From: Planctomycetota bacterium
GTDB lineage: Bacteria > Planctomycetota > Phycisphaerae > UBA1845
Assembly (NCBI GenBank): GCA_022566435.1
Contig: JADFIX010000042.1
Location: 1 to 5,256 of the forward strand
Reading direction: 5' to 3'
DNA length: 5,256 nt
The notes beneath the pieces were generated by a model. It was given only the letters and a program-made list of their open reading frames with translations. It was not told where the DNA came from and did not search any database. Both the position numbers and the translations under genes were made by a program. This document shows, piece by piece, positions 1-5,256 of this stretch (positions within the stretch are counted from its first letter, which is position 1; each line of letters begins with the position of its first letter).

Positions 1-272
1 ATCGTGCGTATGAGCGGTTCGCGGCGACGATTGGGATTGACGATTTTGTACGACCGGGGGGGAGCGTCGTATTCCGCGTGATCGGTGACGGACGGGTTCT
101 TTTCGAGAGCGGCGAGATCACCGGGCGTGATGCACCGCGGGCGATTCGAGTCGATATGGTAGGTGTCAAGTTGCTAACGTTGCTCGTCGACTTGGGTGAG
201 GGGCTGGATCTCTCGGACCACGCCGACTGGGCCGGTGCCCGGCTGATTCGTCCGGCGGCACGAAGCCACTAG
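1..272 (+). CDS. NPCBM-domain protein, C-terminal end (5' part outside window)
   Basis: This is the last 89 codons or so of a gene that enters from the left edge, read in the frame starting at base 3 and ending with TAG at 270-272. The peptide shows the second half of an NPCBM (novel putative carbohydrate-binding module) domain. The visible landmarks are GIDDFVRPGGSVVFRV, then a DGRVLFES turn, a hydrophobic LLTLLVDLGEG strand, and the terminal DHADWAGARL. The order 'FxVxGDGxxLFES ... LTLLVD ... DHADWAxARL' is typical of this beta-sandwich family, which is often fused to glycoside hydrolases or other exported enzymes in Planctomycetes. The domain forms the very C-terminus of the protein. What lies before it, and so the enzymatic role, cannot be seen. 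It is separated from the next gene by 85 bases, so co-transcription is possible but not shown. Confidence 0.85.
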   Translation, partial: RAYERFAATIGIDDFVRPGGSVVFRVIGDGRVLFESGEITGRDAPRAIRVDMVGVKLLTLLVDLGEGLDLSDHADWAGARLIRPAARSH

Positions 273-347
273 AATCCGCCGGCGGGGTTTGCCCGGTATC
301 GCCGATCGTCACGAACCAATCCGCCTGTGAGCGGCCGCGACGAATAT

Positions 348-351
348 GGAA
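348..351 (+). promoter_or_regulatory. Shine-Dalgarno-like GGAA before the GTG start of the active protease
   Basis: GGAA lies 6 bases upstream of GTG 358. It is weak, but better placed than anything before the alternative ATG 379. An ATG at 345 in another frame closes after two codons and is not a gene. Confidence 0.4.
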
Positions 352-357
352 TGAATT

Positions 358-2112
358 GTGGATCATAAGAATCTCATCATGTCATTTCTTGCGTTTCTTG
401 CGATCGCATCTTTGATGACTGAAATGCCAACTGCGGTGTACGGCGAGCCTCGATCGCCGGGCGAGGCACATGCGCGGGTGGAGGCGGCGGAGTCCGCTCG
501 GGTGGCGTTGATCGAGCGTGTGTCTCCGAGCGTCGTGTGCGTATACGACGACGAACAAAGCGGGGGCGGCTCCGGCGTGTTGATCGACCCGCGAGGATTC
601 GGTCTGACCAACTATCACGTGGTGGCCGGCATGCTCGACGGTCGGAAGGGGTGGGGCGGTTTGTCTGACGGATCGCTCTATCGTCTACGAGTGCTGGGCA
701 TCGATCCCACGGGTGACGTCGCCATGTTTCGACTCGTCGGGCGCGACTCGTTCCCTTTCGCCCGCCTGGGGGACTCCGACAAAGTTGCCGTAGGTGACAC
801 GGTGTTGGCGATGGGGAATCCGTTCACGTTGAGTGAAGATTACTCCCCCACCGTGACGCGGGGGCTGGTGACCGGCGTTCATCGCTATCAATGGGGCATC
901 AAAGGCAATCTAATCTACTCGGACTGCTTTCAGACCGATGCGTCGATCAATCCCGGCAATTCCGGAGGACCGCTGTTCAACAGCCAAGGCGAAGTCATCG
1001 GCATCAACGGTCGAATTTCGGTCAACACCCGCGGGCGATTCAACGTAGGTTTCGGATACGCCATCGCGGCCAACCAGATAAAGCGTTTCATCCCATCGCT
1101 ACGCGCAGGCCTTTTGGCGAAGCACGGCACACTTCAGGCGATTGCCGAGTGGGATGAGGCTGGGGCCACGGTTTTTCGGCGGGTAAGCCGAGATGGTTCG
1201 GCCTACAAAGCCGGCATTCGCATCGGTGATCGGCTCGTCCGGATTGATGGTTTCACGATCACTTCACCCAACCACTTTGCGAGCGTGCTGGGCACGTATC
1301 CCGAAAAATGGCGCGTCCGTGTGGCGGTAGACCGTCGCGGGTCGCCGTTGGAATTTGTGGCACGTCTCGACCCCATTACGCCGAAGCTGAGCGCCCCCTT
1401 TGTGGTGGACGAAGAAGTCAATCTCAGGCAAGTCGAGCGGGTGCTGTCTGCTTTGCATCGCGACGAAAGCGGTGGCGTGCGCAGCGGGAAGCCACTGCGG
1501 TTGTCCTGGACCGTGACTCGCACTCATGCGCCGCGGTCGAACGGATCCGTCAAGCCCAACGAACGATTCAAGGCCACTCAAGCTGGCGACGGGCCGATAC
1601 GCCTGCGGCGTTTCTACGACGATAATCGACCGGGAAGACTCATCGAGTATGACGATCGAAGTGCCGTTCAACGCATTCAGGACTCTGACGATACCTTTGA
1701 TTTGCCGGCGGACGTCGCGATGGTCTATACCGCTCTTTATGTCGTGCAGAAACGTCTGACGGTGCCCCAGGAATCGCTCGACCTGACTGGGGTTCTGCAT
1801 ACCGGTGCTGACGCCGCGGTTCACGCATCACGAGAACAAACCGCGCACGAGCGTGACGCGCCGTCGACGGAAGTACTCGAAATCGTGGAGTGGCCGGTGG
1901 CCCAACACGCCGTGGCTCGCTTGGCCGTGAATGTTTCCGCGGGACGCGTAGCATTCATCGACACTCGGGATATCCCCTCCGGGTCGGAAGCGCGCATTCT
2001 GTTGTCCGATTATCGTGAAATCGGCGGCGTGCGACGTCCCTGTTCCATCAAGGTGGAGGGCCCGGGGTTTTCATGGCACGACACGCTGTCTGATTGGAGT
2101 GTAGGGCCTTGA
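358..2112 (+). CDS. Exported S1C trypsin-like serine protease with PDZ domain and extra C-terminal domain; catalytic triad intact
   Basis: A 584-residue DegP/HtrA-type protease, predicted to cleave envelope or secreted proteins. I chose the GTG at 358 because GGAA at 348-351 sits 6 bases upstream and it adds Lys4 before the hydrophobic core of the signal peptide (residues 5-22, cleavage probably after VYG near 29). ATG at 379 is the alternative. The S1C domain spans about residues 50-250. His87 lies in LTNYHVV, Asp120 in DPTGDVAMFRL and Ser202 in NPGNSGGPL, so the triad is complete. GFGYAIAANQI (231-241) is the usual closing strand. A single PDZ domain covers about 262-340, with AGIRIGDRLVRIDG visible. 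Residues 350-584 form an additional, beta-rich domain ending in LLSDYREIGGVRRPCSIKVEG, a pattern reminiscent of LolA-like or outer-membrane-associated folds. That resemblance is only a guess. This is the first gene of a three-gene operon and the only member that looks active. Confidence 0.94.
   Translation: MDHKNLIMSFLAFLAIASLMTEMPTAVYGEPRSPGEAHARVEAAESARVALIERVSPSVVCVYDDEQSGGGSGVLIDPRGFGLTNYHVVAGMLDGRKGWGGLSDGSLYRLRVLGIDPTGDVAMFRLVGRDSFPFARLGDSDKVAVGDTVLAMGNPFTLSEDYSPTVTRGLVTGVHRYQWGIKGNLIYSDCFQTDASINPGNSGGPLFNSQGEVIGINGRISVNTRGRFNVGFGYAIAANQIKRFIPSLRAGLLAKHGTLQAIAEWDEAGATVFRRVSRDGSAYKAGIRIGDRLVRIDGFTITSPNHFASVLGTYPEKWRVRVAVDRRGSPLEFVARLDPITPKLSAPFVVDEEVNLRQVERVLSALHRDESGGVRSGKPLRLSWTVTRTHAPRSNGSVKPNERFKATQAGDGPIRLRRFYDDNRPGRLIEYDDRSAVQRIQDSDDTFDLPADVAMVYTALYVVQKRLTVPQESLDLTGVLHTGADAAVHASREQTAHERDAPSTEVLEIVEWPVAQHAVARLAVNVSAGRVAFIDTRDIPSGSEARILLSDYREIGGVRRPCSIKVEGPGFSWHDTLSDWSVGP
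2096..2099 (+). promoter_or_regulatory. Shine-Dalgarno GGAG that decides the TTG start of the second gene
   Basis: GGAG lies inside the last codons of the upstream protease gene, 9 bases before TTG 2109. This supports TTG 2109 over the in-frame TTG at 2094, which overlaps the GGAG itself. The resulting stop/start arrangement is TTGA at 2109-2112, which suggests translational coupling. Confidence 0.6.
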
Positions 2113-3179
2113 CACGTTCGGTCATGATCTCCGCGTTGGCGCTCGTCATGTGCGGGCGAACTTTGTCCACGAATGCGAGTGGATTCGACCGCGCCATCGA
2201 CATCGCTTCGGCGCGGGTCGTCAAGCTCTACGGGGTCGGCGCGGGCATGCAGGAAGGATACGGCACGGGTGTGTTGGTGTCGCCTGACGGGCAGGTGCTT
2301 ACCGTGTCGTCATTGCTGATCGGGGCGCGGCAAATCCTGGCGGTCGCTCATGATGGATCGCGCTATGGTGCGTCCCTGGTCCATCGTGACCCGGCTCGCC
2401 AGTTGGCCCTTCTGCGACTGCATCCGTACGACGCCACTCATCCTGTGGATCAATCGAATACCCAAGATTCCGAGGCGGAGACTGATTCGGTCGGACCCTT
2501 TCCTTTCTTTGATTTGACCGTCGACACGGCGCTGGAGCCTGGTGATTGGGTCATCGCCGCGGGGAATGCCTTCAAGGTGGCCGACGGTGCCGAACGGATG
2601 TCCATCGCCCACGGCGTCTTTTCCGTCGCGACGCGTTTGGATGCCCGGCGACGAGCCCGTGATTTTCCCTATCAGGGCGAATGCCTGGTGATTGACGCCA
2701 TTACCAGCAATCCGGGTGCGCCGGGGAGTGCGTTGGTCAATCTCGATGGCGGCTTCCTAGGCATGACCGGGCGTGTGGTCCTTTCCAATCTGACCCACAC
2801 CCATTTGAATCACGCGATTCCACGAAGTGTCTTGTTGGATTTCGTGGAAGAAGCGAACGCTCGGGCGGGCGGCGAGACGGAGGTCGCTATGGTCAAGGCG
2901 GAAGCGCCTCAAATCGTCGACTTGGGAATTCGATTGAGTCGTGCGGGTTACCGCACCATTCTGCCCTTCGTCGAACGGGTACGGCGGAACTCGCCCGCCG
3001 CTCGTGCAGGAATAAAACGGGACGACCTGATCCTGTCGATCAACGGGCGCGCCGTGGACAACGTGCAGGACTTCGACACCCGCATGAAGGGCACCGCACC
3101 GGGAGAACGAGTGCTTCTGGTGATCCGCCGCGGACGGATAATTCTGGATGTACAGATAGAAACGGATTACAAGCCATGA
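2109..3179 (+). CDS. Exported S1C-fold/PDZ pseudoprotease (triad replaced by Ser, Gln, Pro)
   Basis: A 356-residue protein counted from TTG 2109, chosen for the GGAG 9 bases upstream and the 4-base TTGA overlap with the preceding stop. A signal peptide is visible (Arg3, hydrophobic 5-15, probable cleavage after TNA at 23). The trypsin-like fold is recognisable over about residues 33-248: GTGVLVSPDGQVLT, then RDPARQLALLRL, then PGDWVIAAGNAF, then ITSNPGAPGSALVNLDGGFLG. Aligning these blocks with the first gene puts Ser68 at the His position (LTVSSLL for LTNYHVV), Gln98 at the Asp position and Pro205 at the Ser position (NPGAPGSAL for NPGNSGGPL). Peptidase activity by the S1 mechanism is therefore not expected. 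A C-terminal PDZ domain spans about 266-352, with DLGIRLS and SPAARAGIKRDDLILSINGRAV. The likely role is non-catalytic: substrate or peptide binding, scaffolding, or regulation of the neighbouring protease. This role is inferred from context only. The reading frame is intact, which argues against simple decay. Confidence 0.92.
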   Translation: MTRSVMISALALVMCGRTLSTNASGFDRAIDIASARVVKLYGVGAGMQEGYGTGVLVSPDGQVLTVSSLLIGARQILAVAHDGSRYGASLVHRDPARQLALLRLHPYDATHPVDQSNTQDSEAETDSVGPFPFFDLTVDTALEPGDWVIAAGNAFKVADGAERMSIAHGVFSVATRLDARRRARDFPYQGECLVIDAITSNPGAPGSALVNLDGGFLGMTGRVVLSNLTHTHLNHAIPRSVLLDFVEEANARAGGETEVAMVKAEAPQIVDLGIRLSRAGYRTILPFVERVRRNSPAARAGIKRDDLILSINGRAVDNVQDFDTRMKGTAPGERVLLVIRRGRIILDVQIETDYKP

Positions 3180-4303
3180 CGAATTCGCGGTGGACGACCG
3201 GAATTGTTCTGCTCGCTCTCTCGAGCGCATTGTCAATGGGAACATGGGTCAGGGGAGGGGGCGATTCCGATGCGACCGACGCAGAATACCAGTTGCTCCG
3301 CGATACGCAGGTTGTATTTCGGCATGTGGCGCAACGTGTCCAGCCTTATTTGGTAAAGATCGAGACGGTCGGGGGTTCACAGCCGCCCGCAAGGATTCTG
3401 CCGACCGAAGAAGATGAGGACGCGACGCCGCTCGAGCGTGACCCCAATTTGTTCCGCGATGCCCCCGGTTCCAGGTTCGTCGTATCCGACGGCCCCACCA
3501 CGGGACTCGTCTATCGAAGCGACGGATACATACTGAGTAGCAGTTTCAACTTTGTGCGCGAGCCGGTCCTTATTTCAGTCACCCTGGGGGATGGACGGCG
3601 GCTCGCGGCCGATCTGGTCGCCAGAGATCAAGTTCGAAAGATCGCGCTTCTCAAGGTCGATGCCACGGACCTTCCCGAACCGGAATGGGTAGACCCGGAG
3701 CAGGTGAGCGTGGGGCAATGGGCGATCGCCTTGGGCCTCGGATTCGGCGGAGATCGTCCTTCGGTGACGATCGGCATTGTCAGTGCCCTACACCGCATGA
3801 AGCACAACGCCATTCAAACCGACGCCAAGCTCAGCCCGGCGAACTACGGCGGTCCTCTATGCGATATCCATGGCCGGATCATGGGGCTTTCGGTGCCCAT
3901 GGCGCAGCGGCCCGGAGAATTGGCCGGCGTGGAAATGTACGATTCCGGAATCGGCTTCGCCGTGCCGAAGAATCGGGTGGACGCCATTGCGGAACACCTC
4001 ATGACCGGGCATTCTTTCTATCGCGGCTGGTTGGGTATGCAAAGTGATCCGCACGGTTCCGACGGCGCGAAAATCGTCAAGATCGCGAGTCCATCGCCTC
4101 TCGAGGAGGCGGGCGTGCAAGTCGGGGACGTGATCGTCAGAGCGGAAGGCAAGCCGATCAGAAACCTCGGTCAACTTGTCCAGGCTATCTACATGCTACC
4201 TGCGGGTGAAACCGTCCACCTCGGGCTCGAGCGCGAGGGAGAGGCTTACGGGGTACTCGTGACACTCGCACGGAATACGGAACTCGGGTCTCTGTCCGAT
4301 TGA
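3176..4303 (+). CDS. Exported S1C-fold/PDZ pseudoprotease (triad replaced by Phe, Lys, Tyr)
   Basis: A 375-residue protein from ATG 3176, overlapping the previous stop by ATGA. Only a weak GGA (3164-3166) precedes it, so coupling to upstream translation is likely. A signal peptide is visible (Arg5, hydrophobic 9-22). Residues 76-95 form an acidic, probably flexible insert. The trypsin-like fold covers about 50-275: TTGLVYRSDGYILSSSF, RKIALLKV, SVGQWAIALGLGFGG, then LSPANYGGPLCDIHGRIMGL and GIGFAVPKNRV. Aligned with the first gene, Phe124 occupies the His position, Lys155 the Asp position and Tyr224 the Ser position (PANYGGPL for PGNSGGPL). The surrounding GGPL and oxyanion-strand residues are better kept than in the second gene, so the fold should be sound although catalysis is not expected. 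A PDZ domain occupies about 282-366 (GWLGMQS, SPLEEAGVQVGDVIVRAEGKPI). It is the last gene of the operon. Its role is presumably to bind substrates or partners beside the active protease, which is an inference. Confidence 0.93.
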   Translation: MTNSRWTTGIVLLALSSALSMGTWVRGGGDSDATDAEYQLLRDTQVVFRHVAQRVQPYLVKIETVGGSQPPARILPTEEDEDATPLERDPNLFRDAPGSRFVVSDGPTTGLVYRSDGYILSSSFNFVREPVLISVTLGDGRRLAADLVARDQVRKIALLKVDATDLPEPEWVDPEQVSVGQWAIALGLGFGGDRPSVTIGIVSALHRMKHNAIQTDAKLSPANYGGPLCDIHGRIMGLSVPMAQRPGELAGVEMYDSGIGFAVPKNRVDAIAEHLMTGHSFYRGWLGMQSDPHGSDGAKIVKIASPSPLEEAGVQVGDVIVRAEGKPIRNLGQLVQAIYMLPAGETVHLGLEREGEAYGVLVTLARNTELGSLSD

Positions 4304-4433
4304 GTGATGCTGTCAGAAGGCCCTACAGCCGGTTCGTGCCCGATTCATTACGAAGCCATCGGTGGCGGACTGACGACGACCCAAACGCCGTTGCGTTACC
4401 CACGCTTAACTGACGTGAAGAATAGGGCCCGTT

Positions 4434-4447
4434 TGCCTCCCGAGGCA
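4434..4447 (+). terminator. Possible weak terminator hairpin downstream of the operon
   Basis: TGCCT and AGGCA can pair around a CCCG loop, followed by TATTTC. The stem is short, there is no true T-run, and it lies 130 bases past the operon stop, so this is a weak candidate. Confidence 0.15.
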
Positions 4448-4542
4448 TATTTCTAAAGCAGAATCTAACTGGTTTATTTTTTCGCCTTCTTGCATTCGAT
4501 CTTACACGACTTTTCGTCATCGTGTTAAATCTGCCATGTTTC

Positions 4543-4571
4543 TTGACTGGGCTCAATGCTTGGTATATGCT
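4543..4571 (+). promoter_or_regulatory. Possible sigma-70-type promoter
   Basis: TTGACT (4543-4548) and TATGCT (4566-4571) are separated by 17 bases, matching the usual spacing and 5 of 6 and 4 of 6 consensus bases. It points toward the intron remains. In AT-rich DNA such matches arise by chance, so confidence is low. Confidence 0.25.
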
Positions 4572-4721
4572 TCGGTTACCCCACAATAGGAGAGTGTCAC
4601 GTAGGCTGCATAGCTTACATAGATTGATGAAGGATCTGTAATGGGTCTGGAGCGAAGGGGTTGAGTTGTTCAGCCTTACGAGATGGACCAACCAGAAAAA
4701 GGGAGGAGTTCATGGCAAGAA

Positions 4722-4751
4722 CCCGGTCTGCTCTATTCATGGCAGATTGGG
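4722..4751 (+). other. RNA hairpin, 10-bp stem, upstream of domain V
   Basis: CCCGGTCTGC (4722-4731) pairs with GCAGATTGGG (4742-4751) over ten pairs, two of them G-U, around a 10-base loop. A second stem (GGTTGA 4659-4664 with TCAGCC 4670-4675) lies upstream. Both are on the same strand as domains V and VI and may be remains of intron domain III or IV, but they do not match a domain I can identify with certainty. Confidence 0.4.
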
Positions 4752-4775
4752 ATCAGGCCGGCGACTGGACAATAG

Positions 4776-4809
4776 GAGCCGGATGAGCGGAGACGTTCAG
4801 GTCCGGTTC
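4776..4809 (+). ncRNA. Group II intron domain V
   Basis: This is a 34-base hairpin of the exact size and shape of group II domain V, the catalytic centre of the self-splicing ribozyme. The proximal stem is GAGCCGGA paired with TCCGGTTC and contains the AGC catalytic triad with its usual G-U pair. A two-base GG bulge follows on the 3' side. The distal stem is TGAGCG paired with CGTTCA, closed by a GAGA loop, which is a GNRA tetraloop. It lies just before a matching domain VI. Domains I to III, needed for splicing, cannot be recognised upstream: too little sequence remains between the operon and this point, and it contains no intron-encoded reverse transcriptase. The intron is therefore judged 5'-truncated or internally deleted. 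Confidence 0.9.
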
Positions 4810-4812
4810 TCG

Positions 4813-4849
4813 GAGAGCCTGGGGGTGAAATCCCCCCGGGCCACTCGAC
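4813..4849 (+). ncRNA. Group II intron domain VI and 3' splice boundary
   Basis: GCCTGGGGG (4817-4825) pairs with CCCCC (4832-4836) and GGGC (4838-4841) around TGAAAT, leaving C4837 unpaired. GAG (4813-4815) pairs with CTC (4844-4846), leaving A4843 bulged at the base. That is the expected position of the branch-point adenosine, 7 bases from the end counting the A itself. The intron then ends with the usual AC dinucleotide at 4848-4849. The 3' exon starts at 4850. Confidence 0.8.
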
Positions 4850-5256
4850 TCGTGATTGGTTTTACCCGCGAGTCTGATGCCCGCCGGGTCATGGAGGTCA
4901 TCCCCAAACGTTTTGCCAAGTTTGGACTCACGATCCACCCGGACAAAACTCGACTCATTCGGTTCCATCGACCGAAGAATCAAGACGATTGGCGGCCGAC
5001 ACCGGATTCGTTCGATCTGCTCGGGTTCACCTTTTACTGGAGAAGATCGAGGAAAGGTGAATGGGTCGTTCGGCAACAGACGGCCAGCGACCGTCTGGCC
5101 CGTGGGGTCCGAGCGATCTCGGATTGGTGTCGTCGTCATCGGCACCAGCCCATACGAGACCAACATGTCGCATTGGTTCGCAAGGTACGCGGGCACAACC
5201 AGTACTACGGCGTCCGAGGGAATAGTAAATCTTTGGCGTCGTTCCAGCACTTGGTT
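4850..5256 (+). pseudogene. Group II intron reverse transcriptase/maturase, C-terminal fragment, interrupted at the YADD box and cut by the window edge
   Basis: About 135 codons of a group II intron-encoded protein, which would normally reverse-transcribe the intron RNA and help it fold. The fragment opens with VIGFTRESDARRVM, the segment that normally follows the catalytic YADD motif. It continues with the FGLTIHPDKTRLIRF block (RT motif 6), FDLLGFTFYW (motif 7), and then the thumb and maturase-specific region (SRKGEWVVRQQTASDRL, ISDWCRRH, VRGHNQYYGVRGNS). The fingers domain and YADD itself are absent, because the sequence changes to intron domains V and VI immediately upstream, so it cannot encode an active polymerase as it stands. 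The same frame is open back through domain VI, with an ATG at 4783 inside domain V. I read that as accidental. No stop or frameshift occurs before the right edge, which suggests recent disruption. Confidence 0.88.

Larger units (their letters stand above)
4304..4650. other. AT-rich spacer with no supportable gene
   Basis: Roughly 350 bases separate the operon from the group II intron remains. No reading frame on either strand shows protein-like composition or a recognisable motif. A 122-codon minus-strand frame at 4323-4691 begins with TTG, lacks a convincing ribosome site and resembles nothing. From about 4450 the base composition is visibly more AT-rich than the flanking genes, as expected for acquired or decaying mobile DNA. 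No GC-rich hairpin with a T-tract was found close behind the operon. The best hairpin is the small one at 4434-4447. Confidence 0.6.

Noticed and set aside
273..357. GC-rich palindrome (around CCGCCGGCGG at 277-286) as a terminator of the NPCBM gene
   Set aside because: The symmetric 10 bases leave no loop and no T-tract follows. It cannot be supported as a terminator.
1264..1824. Minus-strand open frame of 186 codons
   Set aside because: It lies fully inside the active protease gene, antisense to its PDZ and C-terminal domain, and its peptide shows no domain. It is a by-product of GC-rich codon usage.
2757..3245. Minus-strand open frame of 162 codons
   Set aside because: It is antisense across the junction of the two pseudoprotease genes, whose plus-strand frames show clear PDZ and signal-peptide features.
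2109..4303. Second and third operon genes as decayed pseudogenes
   Set aside because: Both have intact frames, signal peptides, conserved non-catalytic fold motifs and good PDZ domains. Loss of the triad with everything else kept fits functional pseudoproteases better than decay.
4500..4530. Inverted repeat ACACGA/TCGTGT as an insertion-sequence end or operator
   Set aside because: It is a six-base arm with a 10-base loop in AT-rich DNA, with no transposase or regulator nearby. This is within chance expectation.
4323..4691. Minus-strand open frame of 122 codons in the AT-rich spacer
   Set aside because: It has a TTG start, no convincing ribosome site, a composition without recognisable domains, and it overlaps intron-like hairpins. 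It is not supported as a gene.
4753..5250. Minus-strand open frame of 165 codons
   Set aside because: It is antisense to the reverse transcriptase fragment, whose plus-strand translation carries clear RT and maturase motifs. The minus-strand peptide has none.

Overview
The window looks like chromosomal DNA of a GC-rich bacterium, most likely a planctomycete or a close relative. The evidence is the C-terminal end of an NPCBM-type carbohydrate-binding domain next to a cluster of exported trypsin-like/PDZ proteins, a gene content I associate with Planctomycetes, plus mixed GTG, TTG and ATG starts. The phylum is an inference from gene content, not from a marker gene.

Layout: positions 1-272 are the end of an NPCBM-domain gene. 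After an 85-base gap comes a tight three-gene operon on the + strand (358-4303). Each gene encodes an exported protein with a chymotrypsin-fold S1C (DegP/HtrA-like) domain followed by one PDZ domain. Both gene junctions are 4-base stop/start overlaps (TTGA and ATGA), so translation is probably coupled. The first protein has the complete His-Asp-Ser triad and an extra C-terminal domain of about 240 residues. The second and third keep the fold landmarks and the PDZ domain, but all three triad positions are replaced (Ser/Gln/Pro in the second, Phe/Lys/Tyr in the third). The operon therefore appears to make one active envelope protease and two different pseudoproteases. The simplest reading is a periplasmic complex in which the inactive paralogues bind substrate, scaffold or regulate the active enzyme.

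From 4304 to about 4650 there is a more AT-rich stretch with no supportable gene. It leads into remains of group II intron mobile elements. A canonical 34-base domain V (4776-4809) and a domain VI with a bulged adenosine (4813-4846) define an intron 3' end at 4849. The next base begins, in the same orientation, the C-terminal half of a group II intron reverse transcriptase/maturase. Its homology starts directly after where the catalytic YADD box should be. This looks like one group II intron that homed into the reverse transcriptase gene of another, followed by loss of the upstream parts of both. The reverse transcriptase fragment runs off the right edge.
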